A DNA stretch of 64,000 bases from CALKXV01 sp964632495 (GCA_964632495.1 CAZWDS010000005.1:1-64000), one strand, 5' to 3'; shown: positions 34,563-44,529, numbered from the stretch's first letter. Numbers and translations are program-made. Notes: generated from the sequence alone by a model not told the origin.

Positions 34563-36767
34563 CTAGTCGTCGTGTATCAAAATGATCGTGGATAGCGGCG
34601 GAAGTGTCAGTTCCGCAGAATGCGATTGCCCGTGCCAAGCGATGTCCTCGGTCGCGGCCCCGCCCAGATTGCCACGGTTTTCGCCACCGTAAAGTCCGGC
34701 ATCGGTATTAAGCGCCTCGCGCCAATTCCCAGCCTTCGGCAAGCCGCATCGCCAACCCGTACGCTCGACGGGAGTGAAGTTGCTGATCACCACGGCGGGC
34801 GGATCATTCGGGCCTCCGAACCGCGCCCATGCCAAAACAGAAACGTCGGTCGCCCCGCCTTCGATCCACTGAAACCCGTCAGGTTCGCAGTCCTTGGCGT
34901 GCAAGGCCGGTGTGGCCCGGTAAAGCGTATTAAGATCGCGCACCAAACGCTGGACGCCTGCGTGTTTGGGATCGGCAGCGGAATCCCAGTTGATCTGAGC
35001 GTCATGGTTCCATTCTTCGGGCTGGGCAAATTCACAGCCCATGAACAACAGCTTCTTGCCCGGATGCCCCCACATAAATCCGTAATAGGCTCGCAGGTTG
35101 GCAAACTGTTCCCACTCCGACCCGGGCATCTTGGCCAGCATCGAGCCTTTGCCGTGCACAACCTCATCGTGACTGATCGGCAGGATGAAATTCTCGGAAA
35201 AGGCATAGTCGATCCCGAAAGTCATAAGGTGATGATCATAGCGGCGATGGACCGGCTCTTTTTCCATGTACGACAAGGTGTCGTTCATCCAGCCCATGTT
35301 CCACTTGAACCCAAAGCCCAGACCACCCGCATCCACCGGGCCAGACACTTGCGGGAAACTGGTGCTTTCCTCGGCCACAGTCATGATGCCGGGCACCGCG
35401 CCATAGACTTCGGTGTTCATGCGCTTGAACAAAGCGATGGCTTCTAGGTTCTCGCGCCCGCCATGGACATTTGGCACCCACTCGCCCTCTTTGCGGGAAT
35501 AATCGCGGTAGAGCATCGACGCTACAGCGTCCACGCGCAAGCCGTCGATGTGATATTCTTCCAGCCAATACAACGCATTAGACACCAGAAAATTCGCCAC
35601 CTCCCGACGCCCGAAATTGTAAATCAGAGTATTCCAGTCCTGATGAAACCCCTCTTTCGGGTCGGCATGTTCGTAAAGCGCCGTGCCATCAAACTGCGCC
35701 AGCCCGTGTTCATCCGTCGGAAAGTGCCCCGGCACCCAATCCAGCAAAACGCCCAATCCGGCGTCATGGGCAGCTTCGACCAGATCGCGAAATTCGTGGG
35801 GCGGGCCATGACGGATGGTGGGCGCAAACAGCCCGACCGGTTGATACCCCCACGATCCGTCGAAAGGATACTCGCTGATCGGCAAAAGCTCGATGTGGGT
35901 GAACCCCATATCCGCGACATAGGCCACTAGTTCGTCAGCAGCTTCCTTATACGAAATCGGGCGGCCACCGTCCTTGCGCCGCCACGACCCAAGGTGCACT
36001 TCGTAAATCGACATCGGCGCAGTACGAGCATTGCGACCCGCGCGGGTTTCCATCCACGCATCATCTTTCCAACCATAGCCCAGAATATCGCGCACGACGG
36101 ATGCCTTGGCAGGCGGATGTTCCGAGCCAAACCCAACCGGGTCGGCCTTCAGCGGCAGGACTTGTCCACCCGCATCGATGATCTGAAACTTATACGGAGC
36201 CCCCTCGCCTACACCCGGCAGAAATGTCTCCCACACGCCTGAAGCGCCACGGCGACGCATCATGTGTCGGCGTCCGTCCCATTGATTGAAGTCCCCTAAA
36301 AGCGACACATGCTGCGCATTCGGCGCCCAAACCGCAAAATGCGTGCCGGTGCTGCCTTCATGGGTGATGACATGGGCGCCCAGTGCTTTCCAAAGACGCT
36401 GATGCGTGCCCTCGCCCAACAGGTATTCATCCATCTCCCCCAAAACGGGACCGAACCGATAAGGATCGTCATAGTCAAAGACCTGCCCATCCGAAGCTTC
36501 ACCATGCAGATGATAAGGCTTGGACGTTCCAACTTGCCCTCGGAAGAGTCCGGGAAAACCGTCTACCGCGGTCAAGACATGCTGTTGTTCGCCTTGAACC
36601 GCGCTCAGACGCGCAGCACCCGGATCAAAAGCAGTCACGAAGGTGTCACGCCCAACTTGGTGCGGGCCAAAAACGGAAAATGCATCGGCGTGACGCCCGG
36701 AACAGATTTGATCCAGCACGTCGCGAGAAGGCATACCAGTCAGTGCGTCGGTTTTCGTTTTCGTCAT
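34563..36767 (-). CDS. glgB: 1,4-alpha-glucan branching enzyme
   Basis: A 734-residue GH13 branching enzyme that transfers chains to make alpha-1,6 links. It has an N1 domain, CBM48 (TGTHFAVWAPNAQHVSLLGDFNQWDGRRHMMRR), and then the barrel. The barrel has VYEVHLGSWRR-like SIYEVHLGSWRR, DGLRVDAVASMLYRDYSR (nucleophile Asp), MTVAEESTSFPQVSGP (acid Glu) and LPISHDEVVHGKGSM (third Asp). The length is standard. The second gene of the glycogen operon, 46 bp after glgP. Confidence 0.97.
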   Translation of the reverse strand: MTKTKTDALTGMPSRDVLDQICSGRHADAFSVFGPHQVGRDTFVTAFDPGAARLSAVQGEQQHVLTAVDGFPGLFRGQVGTSKPYHLHGEASDGQVFDYDDPYRFGPVLGEMDEYLLGEGTHQRLWKALGAHVITHEGSTGTHFAVWAPNAQHVSLLGDFNQWDGRRHMMRRRGASGVWETFLPGVGEGAPYKFQIIDAGGQVLPLKADPVGFGSEHPPAKASVVRDILGYGWKDDAWMETRAGRNARTAPMSIYEVHLGSWRRKDGGRPISYKEAADELVAYVADMGFTHIELLPISEYPFDGSWGYQPVGLFAPTIRHGPPHEFRDLVEAAHDAGLGVLLDWVPGHFPTDEHGLAQFDGTALYEHADPKEGFHQDWNTLIYNFGRREVANFLVSNALYWLEEYHIDGLRVDAVASMLYRDYSRKEGEWVPNVHGGRENLEAIALFKRMNTEVYGAVPGIMTVAEESTSFPQVSGPVDAGGLGFGFKWNMGWMNDTLSYMEKEPVHRRYDHHLMTFGIDYAFSENFILPISHDEVVHGKGSMLAKMPGSEWEQFANLRAYYGFMWGHPGKKLLFMGCEFAQPEEWNHDAQINWDSAADPKHAGVQRLVRDLNTLYRATPALHAKDCEPDGFQWIEGGATDVSVLAWARFGGPNDPPAVVISNFTPVERTGWRCGLPKAGNWREALNTDAGLYGGENRGNLGGAATEDIAWHGQSHSAELTLPPLSTIILIHDD

Positions 36768-36813
36768 TGTGCAAGCCTAGTGCCGGAATTCGCACTCGCA
36801 AGCATTTTTCCCA

Positions 36814-39231
36814 TTATTTCAGCAGGGAAGCGGCATTCCTGATATCCTTATTGTAGCTTTGGATGGTGCGATCAGACGAAAACCAACCCGACCGTGCTGT
36901 GTTTAAAGCCGCCATGCGCGTCCAGCTTTGAGCGTCAGCAAACGTCGTTTCCGCTTGACGCTGTGCCCGCCAGTAGTCGTCGAAATCCGACGCCACAAGG
37001 AAGTAGTCCGGCCCGCTGACGTTGTCGATCACGCCATGATGGCGACCGCGCTCGTCTGGCGAAAACACACCGGACCGTATGGCCTTTAGGGCCTCGGACA
37101 GAACCGGCGACGCGGCAATCGCTTTGCCCGCATGATCTTTCACTGCGCGTCTGGTATCAACGTCTTGGGCGGTCATGCCGAACAAAAAGAAATTCTCGGC
37201 CCCGACGTGTTCGCGAATTTCCACGTTGGCCCCATCTAGTGTTCCGATGGTCGGTGCACCGTTCAGCGCGAATTTCATATTGCCGGTGCCCGAGGCTTCT
37301 TTCCCTGCTGTCGAGATCTGTTCGCTGAGATCAGACGCCGGGATCAACCGTTCGGCCATGGTGACATTGTAGTTCGGCAGAAAGAACACCTTCAGGTACG
37401 GGCTGGTCACCGGGTCGGCGTTTACAACCTCGGCCACGTCATTGATCAGCCGGATGATGTCTTTGGCAAAGAAATAACCGGGTGCCGCCTTGCCGCCGAA
37501 TATCTTGACGCGAGGGGTCCAATTGCCGTTGGGATTGGCGCGAATGGCCTGCCAGTGGGCCACGGCCTCCAGAATGTTCAAATGCTGTCGCTTGTACTCG
37601 TGGATGCGTTTGATCTGGACATCAAACATCGCATCCGGGTCGGCGGTCAGGTCATGTTCACGGCGTAGCCAATCGGAAAACGCCGCCTTATTGGCGCGTT
37701 TCGCCGCCGCAAAGTCTGACAAGAAACCCGAATCTTCGATGTGACTTTCCAGCCCTGACAATTGCCCCAAATCACCCACCCAACCCGGGCCAATCGCCTT
37801 GGTGATCAGCGTGCTAAGTCGTGGATTTGCCGCGTGCAACCAACGCCTTGGCGTAACACCATTTGTCTGATTGACGATCCGGTCGGGGTGTTGCTCGTGC
37901 AGGTCTTTGAACACCGTCGACTTCATCAGATCGGTGTGCAGCGCCGAAACGCCGTTCACTTTGTGCGCCATGATGAACGACAATTCGCCCATCTTGATTT
38001 CGCCGTGCTCGCGCACCCTGACCGGGGACTTCGGCGCATTTGCAGTGTGCAGATCATCGATCCGTTCAATCAGCGTCACGTGGCGTGGCAATAGACGGGT
38101 CATCAGGCCCTCGGACCAACGCTCTAATGCTTCCGGCAACAACGTGTGATTGGTGTAAGACAGGCATTGGCGCGCCAGATGCACCGCCTCTTCAAATCCA
38201 AGCCCCCGTTCGTCGTGCAACAGCCGAACAAGTTCGGGTCCCGCGATGGCGGGATGCGTGTCGTTCAACTGGATCGAGACTTTAGAAGGCAGCGCCGCAA
38301 TCGCATGTCCTTCGCGGTCAAACCGGACAAGAATGTCGCGCAAGCTGGCTGCGGTGAAAAAATACTCCTGCTTCAAACGCAGCTCTTTGCCGATCTCGGT
38401 GCTGTCGTCCGGGTAAAGGACCCGGCTGATCGTGCGGGCCATCGCTTCGTGTTCGGCCGCCCCGGCAAAGTCGCCGTGATTGAACCGGCCCAGATCAAAC
38501 GGGTTTTGCGGCTTGGCGCTCCAAAGCCGCAGGGTATTGGCGGACCGTCCCTGCCATCCGACAACCGGCGTGTCGAAAGCCTGAGCCAGAACGCCATATT
38601 CAGGCGCCCACTTGGCCCGCCCGCCGACTTCACTCACCGTACCGCCGAAGCCGATGTCGAAGGTGGTGCCGGGACGGGGAAACTCCCAAGGATTGCCATT
38701 TTGAAGCCAGGTCTCTGGCGCTTCCTGCTGAATTCCGTCTTTGAAACTTTGGCGGAACAATCCGTGCTCATAACGGATCCCATACCCAAAGGCGGGCAGA
38801 CCAAGCGTCGAAAGCGATTCCAGAAAACAGGCAGCCAAACGGCCAAGCCCACCATTTCCAAGCGCAGCGTCGGGTTCGTCTTGAATGACGCTTGCAAAGT
38901 CCAACCCAAGGTCTTGAAGTGCGGAATGCGCCTGATCTTCCAATTGCAGATTGACAATCGCATCCTGCAAAAGTCGCCCGATCAGAAACTCCATCGAAAG
39001 ATAGTAAACTCGTTTGGACTGCTGCTGTTTGGCCAACCGCGCTGTTTCCGCCCAAGACGCGACAATCTTGTCGCGCACGGCCAGGCACAAAGCGACGCGC
39101 CAGTCCGACAAAGACGCATCTTCAGGGGTCGAACCAAGCGAATGCGTCACGTGGCGAAGAATGTCTGCCCGAAGTTCTACGGGTTGTTCAGCAGCGTCGA
39201 TATAAGACAGGTTGGCAGTCAAAGCAGGCAC
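36814..39231 (-). CDS. glgP: glycogen phosphorylase
   Basis: An 805-residue GT35 phosphorylase that releases glucose-1-phosphate from glycogen. The sequence has YLSMEFLIGRLLQDA, GNGGLGRLAACFLESLSTLGLPAFGYGIRYE, QLNDTHPAIAGPELVRLL, NQTNGVTPRRWL and the PLP-Lys region EASGTGNMKFALNGAPTIG. The start codon is GTG (39231) and no strong ribosome site is visible. It heads the leftward glgPBCAX operon, so synthesis and breakdown genes are expressed together and control must be largely enzymatic. Confidence 0.96.
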   Translation of the reverse strand: MPALTANLSYIDAAEQPVELRADILRHVTHSLGSTPEDASLSDWRVALCLAVRDKIVASWAETARLAKQQQSKRVYYLSMEFLIGRLLQDAIVNLQLEDQAHSALQDLGLDFASVIQDEPDAALGNGGLGRLAACFLESLSTLGLPAFGYGIRYEHGLFRQSFKDGIQQEAPETWLQNGNPWEFPRPGTTFDIGFGGTVSEVGGRAKWAPEYGVLAQAFDTPVVGWQGRSANTLRLWSAKPQNPFDLGRFNHGDFAGAAEHEAMARTISRVLYPDDSTEIGKELRLKQEYFFTAASLRDILVRFDREGHAIAALPSKVSIQLNDTHPAIAGPELVRLLHDERGLGFEEAVHLARQCLSYTNHTLLPEALERWSEGLMTRLLPRHVTLIERIDDLHTANAPKSPVRVREHGEIKMGELSFIMAHKVNGVSALHTDLMKSTVFKDLHEQHPDRIVNQTNGVTPRRWLHAANPRLSTLITKAIGPGWVGDLGQLSGLESHIEDSGFLSDFAAAKRANKAAFSDWLRREHDLTADPDAMFDVQIKRIHEYKRQHLNILEAVAHWQAIRANPNGNWTPRVKIFGGKAAPGYFFAKDIIRLINDVAEVVNADPVTSPYLKVFFLPNYNVTMAERLIPASDLSEQISTAGKEASGTGNMKFALNGAPTIGTLDGANVEIREHVGAENFFLFGMTAQDVDTRRAVKDHAGKAIAASPVLSEALKAIRSGVFSPDERGRHHGVIDNVSGPDYFLVASDFDDYWRAQRQAETTFADAQSWTRMAALNTARSGWFSSDRTIQSYNKDIRNAASLLK

Positions 39232-39276
39232 CCAAATCAGTAAAAAAAACGAAGCGTGGTTATCGGGGGTTCAGCG

Positions 39277-39295
39277 TGTAAGCGCAAGCGTTACA
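39277..39295. promoter_or_regulatory. weak inverted repeat upstream of glgP
   Basis: TGTAA (39277-39281), 9 bases GCGCAAGCG, then TTACA (39291-39295), about 46 bp before the glgP start. The outer arms match perfectly, the inner bases only partly. It is somewhat like LacI-family operators but could be chance. Confidence 0.25.
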
Positions 39296-39396
39296 AGCGA
39301 AATGCCGCCCCATGCGCGCTTGTCCCGCCCAAGACGTGACAAACTTGCCGTGATCAGCAATGTTTGTTGAGGCTTTGCGAACAATAGAAGGTTAAC

Positions 39397-40077
39397 TTAA
39401 CTGTCGAAATAAGAGGAATGGGTCCGGTGGATTTCTGTGATCGTATCGTCTAGCCGCGACAGATGACGCCGGATCGTATCGCACACCCCATCCACATCTT
39501 TTTTCCGCAACTGATCTAGCAACACCACATGATCATCGATCAGTTGTTTCATCCCGTCTTCTGCCGTCAGACTAAGAACGCATAGACGATCAACGCGGGC
39601 CTTGTTCTGCGATATGATTTCAAAGGCAAAATCCGCATCTGCCGCATGACACAGAAGCTTGTGAAAGTTGTAATCACAGGTGTGAAACGCATCGACGTCC
39701 TTGTCGCTGAGCGCTTTTTTCTGTCCTTCCAAATTCTCGTCCAAGACAGAATCCATGGCCCCGTCCCACTGCAGCGCGGCCGACCTTAGAACCTCGAGTT
39801 CCACACTCAAACGCACGAAACGGGCCGTTTCGATGGACTGCAGCGAGAACTTCCGAACAACCGTGGCCTTTTGCGGGCGGATCAGCAAAAGATCCATGTT
39901 TCCCAAACGGCTAAAGGCATCCCGGACGGGCTGGCGCGAGATTCCGAACTTCGATGCGATCTCGGCTTCCGAGATCTTGGCACCAGGCAGCAATTCCAGC
40001 GAGCCTATCTTCTCGTAGAGATAATCGAACACAACGTCGGCGCTTGTGCGGCGCTCAAGAATTTCAACCTGCTGCAT
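39397..40077 (-). CDS. GntR-family regulator with FCD domain
   Basis: A 226-residue FadR-subfamily transcription factor. The winged HTH covers about residues 10-75 (SEAEIASKFGISRQPVRDAFSRLGNMDLLLIRPQKATVV). The all-helical FCD effector domain carries the metal-site pattern D135, H139, H183 and H205, seen in regulators that bind sugar acids or other carboxylates. It ends upstream of glgP and is followed, 62 bp away on the same strand, by the end of no other gene. Its start lies 62 bp downstream of the enolase-family gene. It probably recognises the GTATAC sites at 41448-41477 and 57244-57257. Confidence 0.92.
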   Translation of the reverse strand: MQQVEILERRTSADVVFDYLYEKIGSLELLPGAKISEAEIASKFGISRQPVRDAFSRLGNMDLLLIRPQKATVVRKFSLQSIETARFVRLSVELEVLRSAALQWDGAMDSVLDENLEGQKKALSDKDVDAFHTCDYNFHKLLCHAADADFAFEIISQNKARVDRLCVLSLTAEDGMKQLIDDHVVLLDQLRKKDVDGVCDTIRRHLSRLDDTITEIHRTHSSYFDS

Positions 40078-40139
40078 GTGCAGACACTCCTTCTACACCG
40101 TGCTCATAGGCGATGTGCATCTGATTTTCCATCCGGGGC

Positions 40140-41390
40140 CTACCATCTGGGCACCACGCGAACGTAATCCGGAACATATTTAAGCATTTCATCAGTATCG
40201 TCTCGATCAACGATCATTTGTTGATTGTACAATTCATGCAGCTCAGCGACCGCATCATGATCCAGCTCCACCCCAAGGCCCGGCCCATCCGGAACCGGCA
40301 ATTTTCCGTCCTTGAATGTCGGGCGACCACCTTTGATGATTTCGCGGTCGTACCACGGATAATGGGTGTCACAGTCGTATGTCAGATTGGGCGTCGCCGC
40401 CGCCACATGACACATCGCGGCCAACGAAATCCCCAGATGCGAATTCGAATGCATCGAAACGCCCAAATCCGCCGCCCGGCACATTTCGCCAAGGTGGATC
40501 GCCCCTGTCGCGCCACGCCAATAATGATGATCGGACAGAACGATCTGAACCGCGTCTTTCTTGACCGCTTCGATCACGTGCTCAAACTCAACAACGACCA
40601 GATTCGTGGCCAAAGGCATGTCGATCTGAGCCGAAAGCTCCGCCATGGCATCCATGCCGCGGACGGGATCTTCCAGATACTCAAGGACGCCATCCAACTG
40701 TTTTACAACGCGTTTGGCCGTTTCAACTGTCCAGGCACCCATGGGATCAATGCGCAAAGGATGATGCGGGAACGCTTCTCGTAGCTTCAACATCGTCTCC
40801 ACTTCCAGATCGGGCTCTAACACCCCACCCTTCAGCTTCAGAGACTTGAACCCATATTCGCCAACCAAGGCCCGCGCCTCTTCAACCATGGCGTCCGGCG
40901 TCATCACTTCGCCGAAGATGTCATCGCTGATCGCATCCGGGCGATTGGCGAACTTGAAGAACAGGTAAGCCCCGAACGGAATTTCTTTTCTGACCGCGCC
41001 ACCCAGCAGGTCATACAACGGACGTCCGACTTCTTTGCCACGCAGGTCCAGACAAGCAATCTCAAAAGCCGCATAGACGACATCGACAACCTTGTGATCC
41101 GCCAACGCTGTGGGCGCATTTACCCCACCCGCATTTGGCAAGGCGGCTTCGACACGCGCACGCAGGTCCCGCAAATCGTAGGGGTCCAGCCCCTCCAATG
41201 TGGGCGCCACCGCCTGCAATCCAGTCAGCGTGCGCTTGGCCCCATAAGCTTCGCCCAGACCGATCAAACCATTATCTGTCTTGACTTGAATGACCGCGCG
41301 AAGAAATACTTTCTGATGAACGCCTTTGGTGTTGACCAGTGGCACATCCGGTACTGCGATTGGCGTAACTTGGACTTCAGTGATCCTCAT
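40140..41390 (-). CDS. glucarate dehydratase-type enolase superfamily enzyme
   Basis: A 416-residue enolase-superfamily acid sugar dehydratase. I chose ATG 41390, which has GGGAGG about 9-10 bases upstream. Metal and catalytic positions are K185 and K187 (LKLKGG), D215 (RIDPMGAW), E240 (EYLEDPV), N263 (LATNLVV), D287 (SDHHYW) and H314 (MHSNSHLGIS). The segment SMHSNSHLGISLAAMCHVAAATPNLTYDCDTHYPW matches the glucarate dehydratase subgroup closely. It would dehydrate an aldarate such as D-glucarate to 5-keto-4-deoxyglucarate. The exact aldarate is unsure. It is divergent from the alginate-type ABC operon. Confidence 0.85.
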   Translation of the reverse strand: MRITEVQVTPIAVPDVPLVNTKGVHQKVFLRAVIQVKTDNGLIGLGEAYGAKRTLTGLQAVAPTLEGLDPYDLRDLRARVEAALPNAGGVNAPTALADHKVVDVVYAAFEIACLDLRGKEVGRPLYDLLGGAVRKEIPFGAYLFFKFANRPDAISDDIFGEVMTPDAMVEEARALVGEYGFKSLKLKGGVLEPDLEVETMLKLREAFPHHPLRIDPMGAWTVETAKRVVKQLDGVLEYLEDPVRGMDAMAELSAQIDMPLATNLVVVEFEHVIEAVKKDAVQIVLSDHHYWRGATGAIHLGEMCRAADLGVSMHSNSHLGISLAAMCHVAAATPNLTYDCDTHYPWYDREIIKGGRPTFKDGKLPVPDGPGLGVELDHDAVAELHELYNQQMIVDRDDTDEMLKYVPDYVRVVPRW

Positions 41391-41447
41391 TCCGACCGGC
41401 CCTCCCATTTGCAATTATTCCAAAATAACGTTTGGCGATTCTTAAAT

Positions 41448-41461
41448 ACTAGTATACCAGT
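41448..41461 (+). promoter_or_regulatory. candidate GntR/FadR-type operator, site 1
   Basis: ACTAGTATACCAGT with core GTATAC at 41452-41457, between the divergent enolase and ABC genes. It fits the FadR-subfamily pattern t.GTa/tAC.a. The reverse complement of exactly these 14 bases occurs at 57244-57257. Confidence 0.65.
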
Positions 41462-41467
41462 TTAGAT

Positions 41468-41477
41468 AAGTATACAG
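41468..41477 (+). promoter_or_regulatory. candidate GntR/FadR-type operator, site 2
   Basis: AAGTATACAG with a second GTATAC core at 41470-41475. The centre is 18 bp from site 1. The flanks match the site 1 consensus less well. Confidence 0.45.
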
Positions 41478-41568
41478 CGACCGCTCGCAATCATGCATAA
41501 AAAACAAGGGCTTCAACCCCGCCGGCATGAGTCGCACTCGGTCGCCGAACAAGCGTTTGGGAGGACGC

Positions 41569-42669
41569 ATGGCTGGCGTAAAACTCGAAAGTATCTTCAA
41601 AAGATATGGGGCTGTTGAGGTCGTGCATGGCATTGACCTGAACGTCGACGAAAAAGAATTCGTCGTGTTGGTCGGCCCGTCCGGATGCGGGAAATCAACA
41701 ACGTTGCGGATGATCGCGGGGCTGGAAGAAATCTCGGACGGTCAGGTCACCATCGACAACCGAGTGGTGAACCGCGTGGCTCCGAAGGACCGCGACGTGG
41801 CCATGGTGTTCCAGAACTATGCGCTTTATCCGCATCTGAACGTGGCTGACAACATCGCATTCGGCCTGCGCATCCGCAAAGAAAGCAAAGAAAAAATCCA
41901 AAAGTCCATCGACGAGGTGGGCGCTATTCTTGGATTGACCGAGTATCTTGAGCGACGTCCCGCAGATCTCTCTGGCGGTCAGCGTCAGCGTGTTGCCATG
42001 GGACGCGCCATCGTGCGGGACCCAAAGGTATTTCTGTTCGACGAACCTTTGTCCAACCTTGACGCTAAACTACGAACTCAGATGCGTGCCGAGATCAAAC
42101 GTCTGCACAAACGCCTGGGCGCCACGTCGATCTATGTGACCCATGATCAGGTCGAGGCGATGACATTGGCCGACCGGATCGTTGTGATGAACGACGGAAA
42201 TATCGAACAAGTCGGCACGCCGATGGAACTGTTCCTGAACCCGGCCAACACATTCGTAGCTAGCTTTCTGGGCGCGCCACCAATGAACATGGTTAAAGCG
42301 GTGCTGGCTGCCAGCGACAACGCCCCAGTGGCCGAATTTGCGGGCCAACGCATACCGCTTCCTTCGCTGGACGCCCTGTCTGGCAAGGCCGGGAAAGAGG
42401 TGATTGTCGGCATTCGGCCTGAATACATGCGTCCCGAGGTCGAGAATCCAACAGTAAACATCGAACTGGAGTTGGTGGAGACGCTTGGGTCCGAGGCTTT
42501 GCTGCACGCCACGCTTGCGGGTGAACCCTTTGTGATAAAGGCCGAAACCCAAGGCAATGCCGCGCATCTGAACGCCGTGAAAGGTTTCAATATCGCGCCC
42601 GAGAAGATCCGCATCTTTGACGCCGCCACGGGACGTGCCTTTGCCGGTCAGGACAAGCCAGCAGCATGA
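41569..42669 (+). CDS. ABC importer ATPase (AlgS/UgpC-like)
   Basis: A 366-residue ATPase. The ATG at 41569 has GGGAGG 7 bases upstream, which decides against the longer frame. It has Walker A GPSGCGKST, VFQNYALYPH, DLSGGQRQR, VFLFDEPLSNLDAKL and a C-terminal regulatory TOBE domain (VIVGIRPEYMRPE). It is followed by two LplB/LplC-type permeases and a ~520-residue binding protein, the same order of parts as the AlgS-AlgM1-AlgM2-AlgQ alginate importer. It would drive uptake of oligouronides. Confidence 0.92.
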   Translation: MAGVKLESIFKRYGAVEVVHGIDLNVDEKEFVVLVGPSGCGKSTTLRMIAGLEEISDGQVTIDNRVVNRVAPKDRDVAMVFQNYALYPHLNVADNIAFGLRIRKESKEKIQKSIDEVGAILGLTEYLERRPADLSGGQRQRVAMGRAIVRDPKVFLFDEPLSNLDAKLRTQMRAEIKRLHKRLGATSIYVTHDQVEAMTLADRIVVMNDGNIEQVGTPMELFLNPANTFVASFLGAPPMNMVKAVLAASDNAPVAEFAGQRIPLPSLDALSGKAGKEVIVGIRPEYMRPEVENPTVNIELELVETLGSEALLHATLAGEPFVIKAETQGNAAHLNAVKGFNIAPEKIRIFDAATGRAFAGQDKPAA

Positions 42670-43634
42670 GTGACGAAAGCGCCCATACCCCGGCCAGCAC
42701 GCGACCCGACCTCGTGAAAGTGACCCGCGGCCAACGGATCGTCGACCATCTGAAGCGCGAGTGGCAGATCTATGTGATGCTGCTGCCAACTATCGTTTGG
42801 TTCTTAGTGTTCCTGTACAAACCGATGTACGGCCTCCAGATCGCGTTCAAGGATTACTCGATCTTCCGCGGCGTTGCAGGCAGCCCCTGGGTGGGGTGGG
42901 AGCATTTCCAGACCCTGTTCACCAACGACCAGTTCGTGCGCGCGGTATGGAACACGATCAAGATCAGCGCCTTGAACCTTCTCTTTGGCTTCCCGGCCCC
43001 GATCATCTTGGCCCTGATGTTCAACGAGATCCTGCACGCCTCTTTCAAAAAGACGGCGCAGACCATCGTTTACCTGCCGCATTTCATCAGCTCTGTGATC
43101 ATCGCAGGCATCGTGATTACGGCCTTTTCGCCCACAGCGGGCATCGTGAATACGATCATTGGCTGGTTCGGGCTGGATCCGATTTACTTCCTGACCAAAC
43201 CCGAATGGTTCCGACCGATCTTCGTCGGCACAGGCATTTGGCAAGAGGCCGGGTTTGGATCAATTGTCTTCCTGGCCGCTATAGCGGGCGTCTCGCCAAC
43301 GCTGTACGAAAGTGCCGTGGTCGACGGTGCTAACCGCTGGCAGATGATGTGGAAGATCACCATTCCATCGATCATGCCCACCATTCTGATTATGTTGATC
43401 ATTCGGATCGGCAATATCATGGAGGTCTCGTTCGAGCTGGTTATCCTGCTGTATCAGCCCGCAACCTATTCGACAGCGGATGTTGTGAACACCTGGGTCT
43501 ATCGTCAGGGCTTGCAATCAGGCCAGTATGATCTGGCCGCCGCCGCTGGCCTTTTCAACGCAGTGGTCGCCTTCGTTCTGGTGATGACCGCCAACACATT
43601 GTCGCGCCGCTACTCGCGCACGTCGCTTTGGTAG
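42666..43634 (+). CDS. ABC importer permease 1 (AlgM1/LplB-like)
   Basis: A 322-residue inner-membrane permease that overlaps the ATPase stop by ATGA. It shows the LplB hallmarks IYVMLLPTIVWFLVFLYKPMYGLQIAFKDYSIFRG, TFKISALNLLFGFPAPIILALMFNEI-like helix 2 and the EAA loop TLYESAVVDGANRWQMMWKITIPSIMPT. Six helices are apparent. This permease class handles large substrates such as oligosaccharides, including alginate in Sphingomonas sp. A1. Confidence 0.93.
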   Translation: MSDESAHTPASTRPDLVKVTRGQRIVDHLKREWQIYVMLLPTIVWFLVFLYKPMYGLQIAFKDYSIFRGVAGSPWVGWEHFQTLFTNDQFVRAVWNTIKISALNLLFGFPAPIILALMFNEILHASFKKTAQTIVYLPHFISSVIIAGIVITAFSPTAGIVNTIIGWFGLDPIYFLTKPEWFRPIFVGTGIWQEAGFGSIVFLAAIAGVSPTLYESAVVDGANRWQMMWKITIPSIMPTILIMLIIRIGNIMEVSFELVILLYQPATYSTADVVNTWVYRQGLQSGQYDLAAAAGLFNAVVAFVLVMTANTLSRRYSRTSLW

Positions 43635-43647
43635 GGGGAATACACGC

Positions 43648-44529
43648 ATGATGAAGTGGAACCTCTATTCGCGCGGCGACAAGGTCTTTGCCATCGTTGT
43701 TTCGGTTCTGATCGGGATGTTCACGGTCGCAACGCTTTATCCGTTCATCTATATCGCCGCGGTTTCATTCAGTTCGGGCTTTGCAGCGCAAGCTGGCAAA
43801 GTGGTTCTGACGCCGATTGATGCGACGCTTGAGGCTTACGGATACATTCTGAAAGACCCGATGTTCTGGATTTCGTACCGGAACACCTTCATCTACACTA
43901 TCGGCGGCACGATCATGAGCCTCGCGTTCATTATTCCCGGTGCCTATGCCCTATCCCGGCCTCAGCTTTACGGACGACGGTCCTGGAACCTGTTCATCGC
44001 GTTCACCATGTGGTTCAACGCTGGCCTGATCCCGTTCTTCTTGAACATGCGCGATCTGAACCTCTTGGACAGCATGTTCGGCATCATCCTTGCTTTCGCC
44101 GTCAACGCCTTCAACATCATCCTTCTGCGAAACTTCTTTGAAGCGATCCCGCAAAGCTTCGAAGAGGCGGCGCGGATGGATGGAGCGAATGACTTCCAGG
44201 TTTTGTGGAAGGTTTACATGCCACTCTCAAAGCCCGCCATTGCGACGATCACGCTGTTTTGCATCGTTTCGCGCTGGAACGGGTTCTTCTGGGCCATGGT
44301 CCTTTTGCAAAGTGAAGAGAAGATTCCGCTGCAGGTCTTCCTGCGCCACACAATTTCGAACCTCAGCGATGACGACGAATTTGCGATCGTGCAGACAGCG
44401 GCAGGCTTTAGCGCTGAAACCGTGACTGCCGCGATCATCGTTTGTTCGATCATCCCGGTTCTGATCGTTTATCCATTCATCCAAAAATACTTCGAGAAAG
44501 GCATCCTATTGGGGGGTGTCAAAGAATGA
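43648..44529 (+). CDS. ABC importer permease 2 (AlgM2/LplC-like)
   Basis: A 293-residue permease, 13 bp after permease 1, with GGGGG ahead of the start. Helix 1 is VFAIVVSVLIGMFTVATLYPFIYIAAVSFS. GAYALSRPQLYGRRSWNLFIAFTMWFNAGLIPFF is diagnostic for LplC-type subunits. The EAA loop is SFEEAARMDGANDFQVLWKVYMPLSKP. The end KYFEKGILLGGVKE is typical. It works with permease 1 as a heterodimer. Confidence 0.93.
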   Translation: MMKWNLYSRGDKVFAIVVSVLIGMFTVATLYPFIYIAAVSFSSGFAAQAGKVVLTPIDATLEAYGYILKDPMFWISYRNTFIYTIGGTIMSLAFIIPGAYALSRPQLYGRRSWNLFIAFTMWFNAGLIPFFLNMRDLNLLDSMFGIILAFAVNAFNIILLRNFFEAIPQSFEEAARMDGANDFQVLWKVYMPLSKPAIATITLFCIVSRWNGFFWAMVLLQSEEKIPLQVFLRHTISNLSDDDEFAIVQTAAGFSAETVTAAIIVCSIIPVLIVYPFIQKYFEKGILLGGVKE

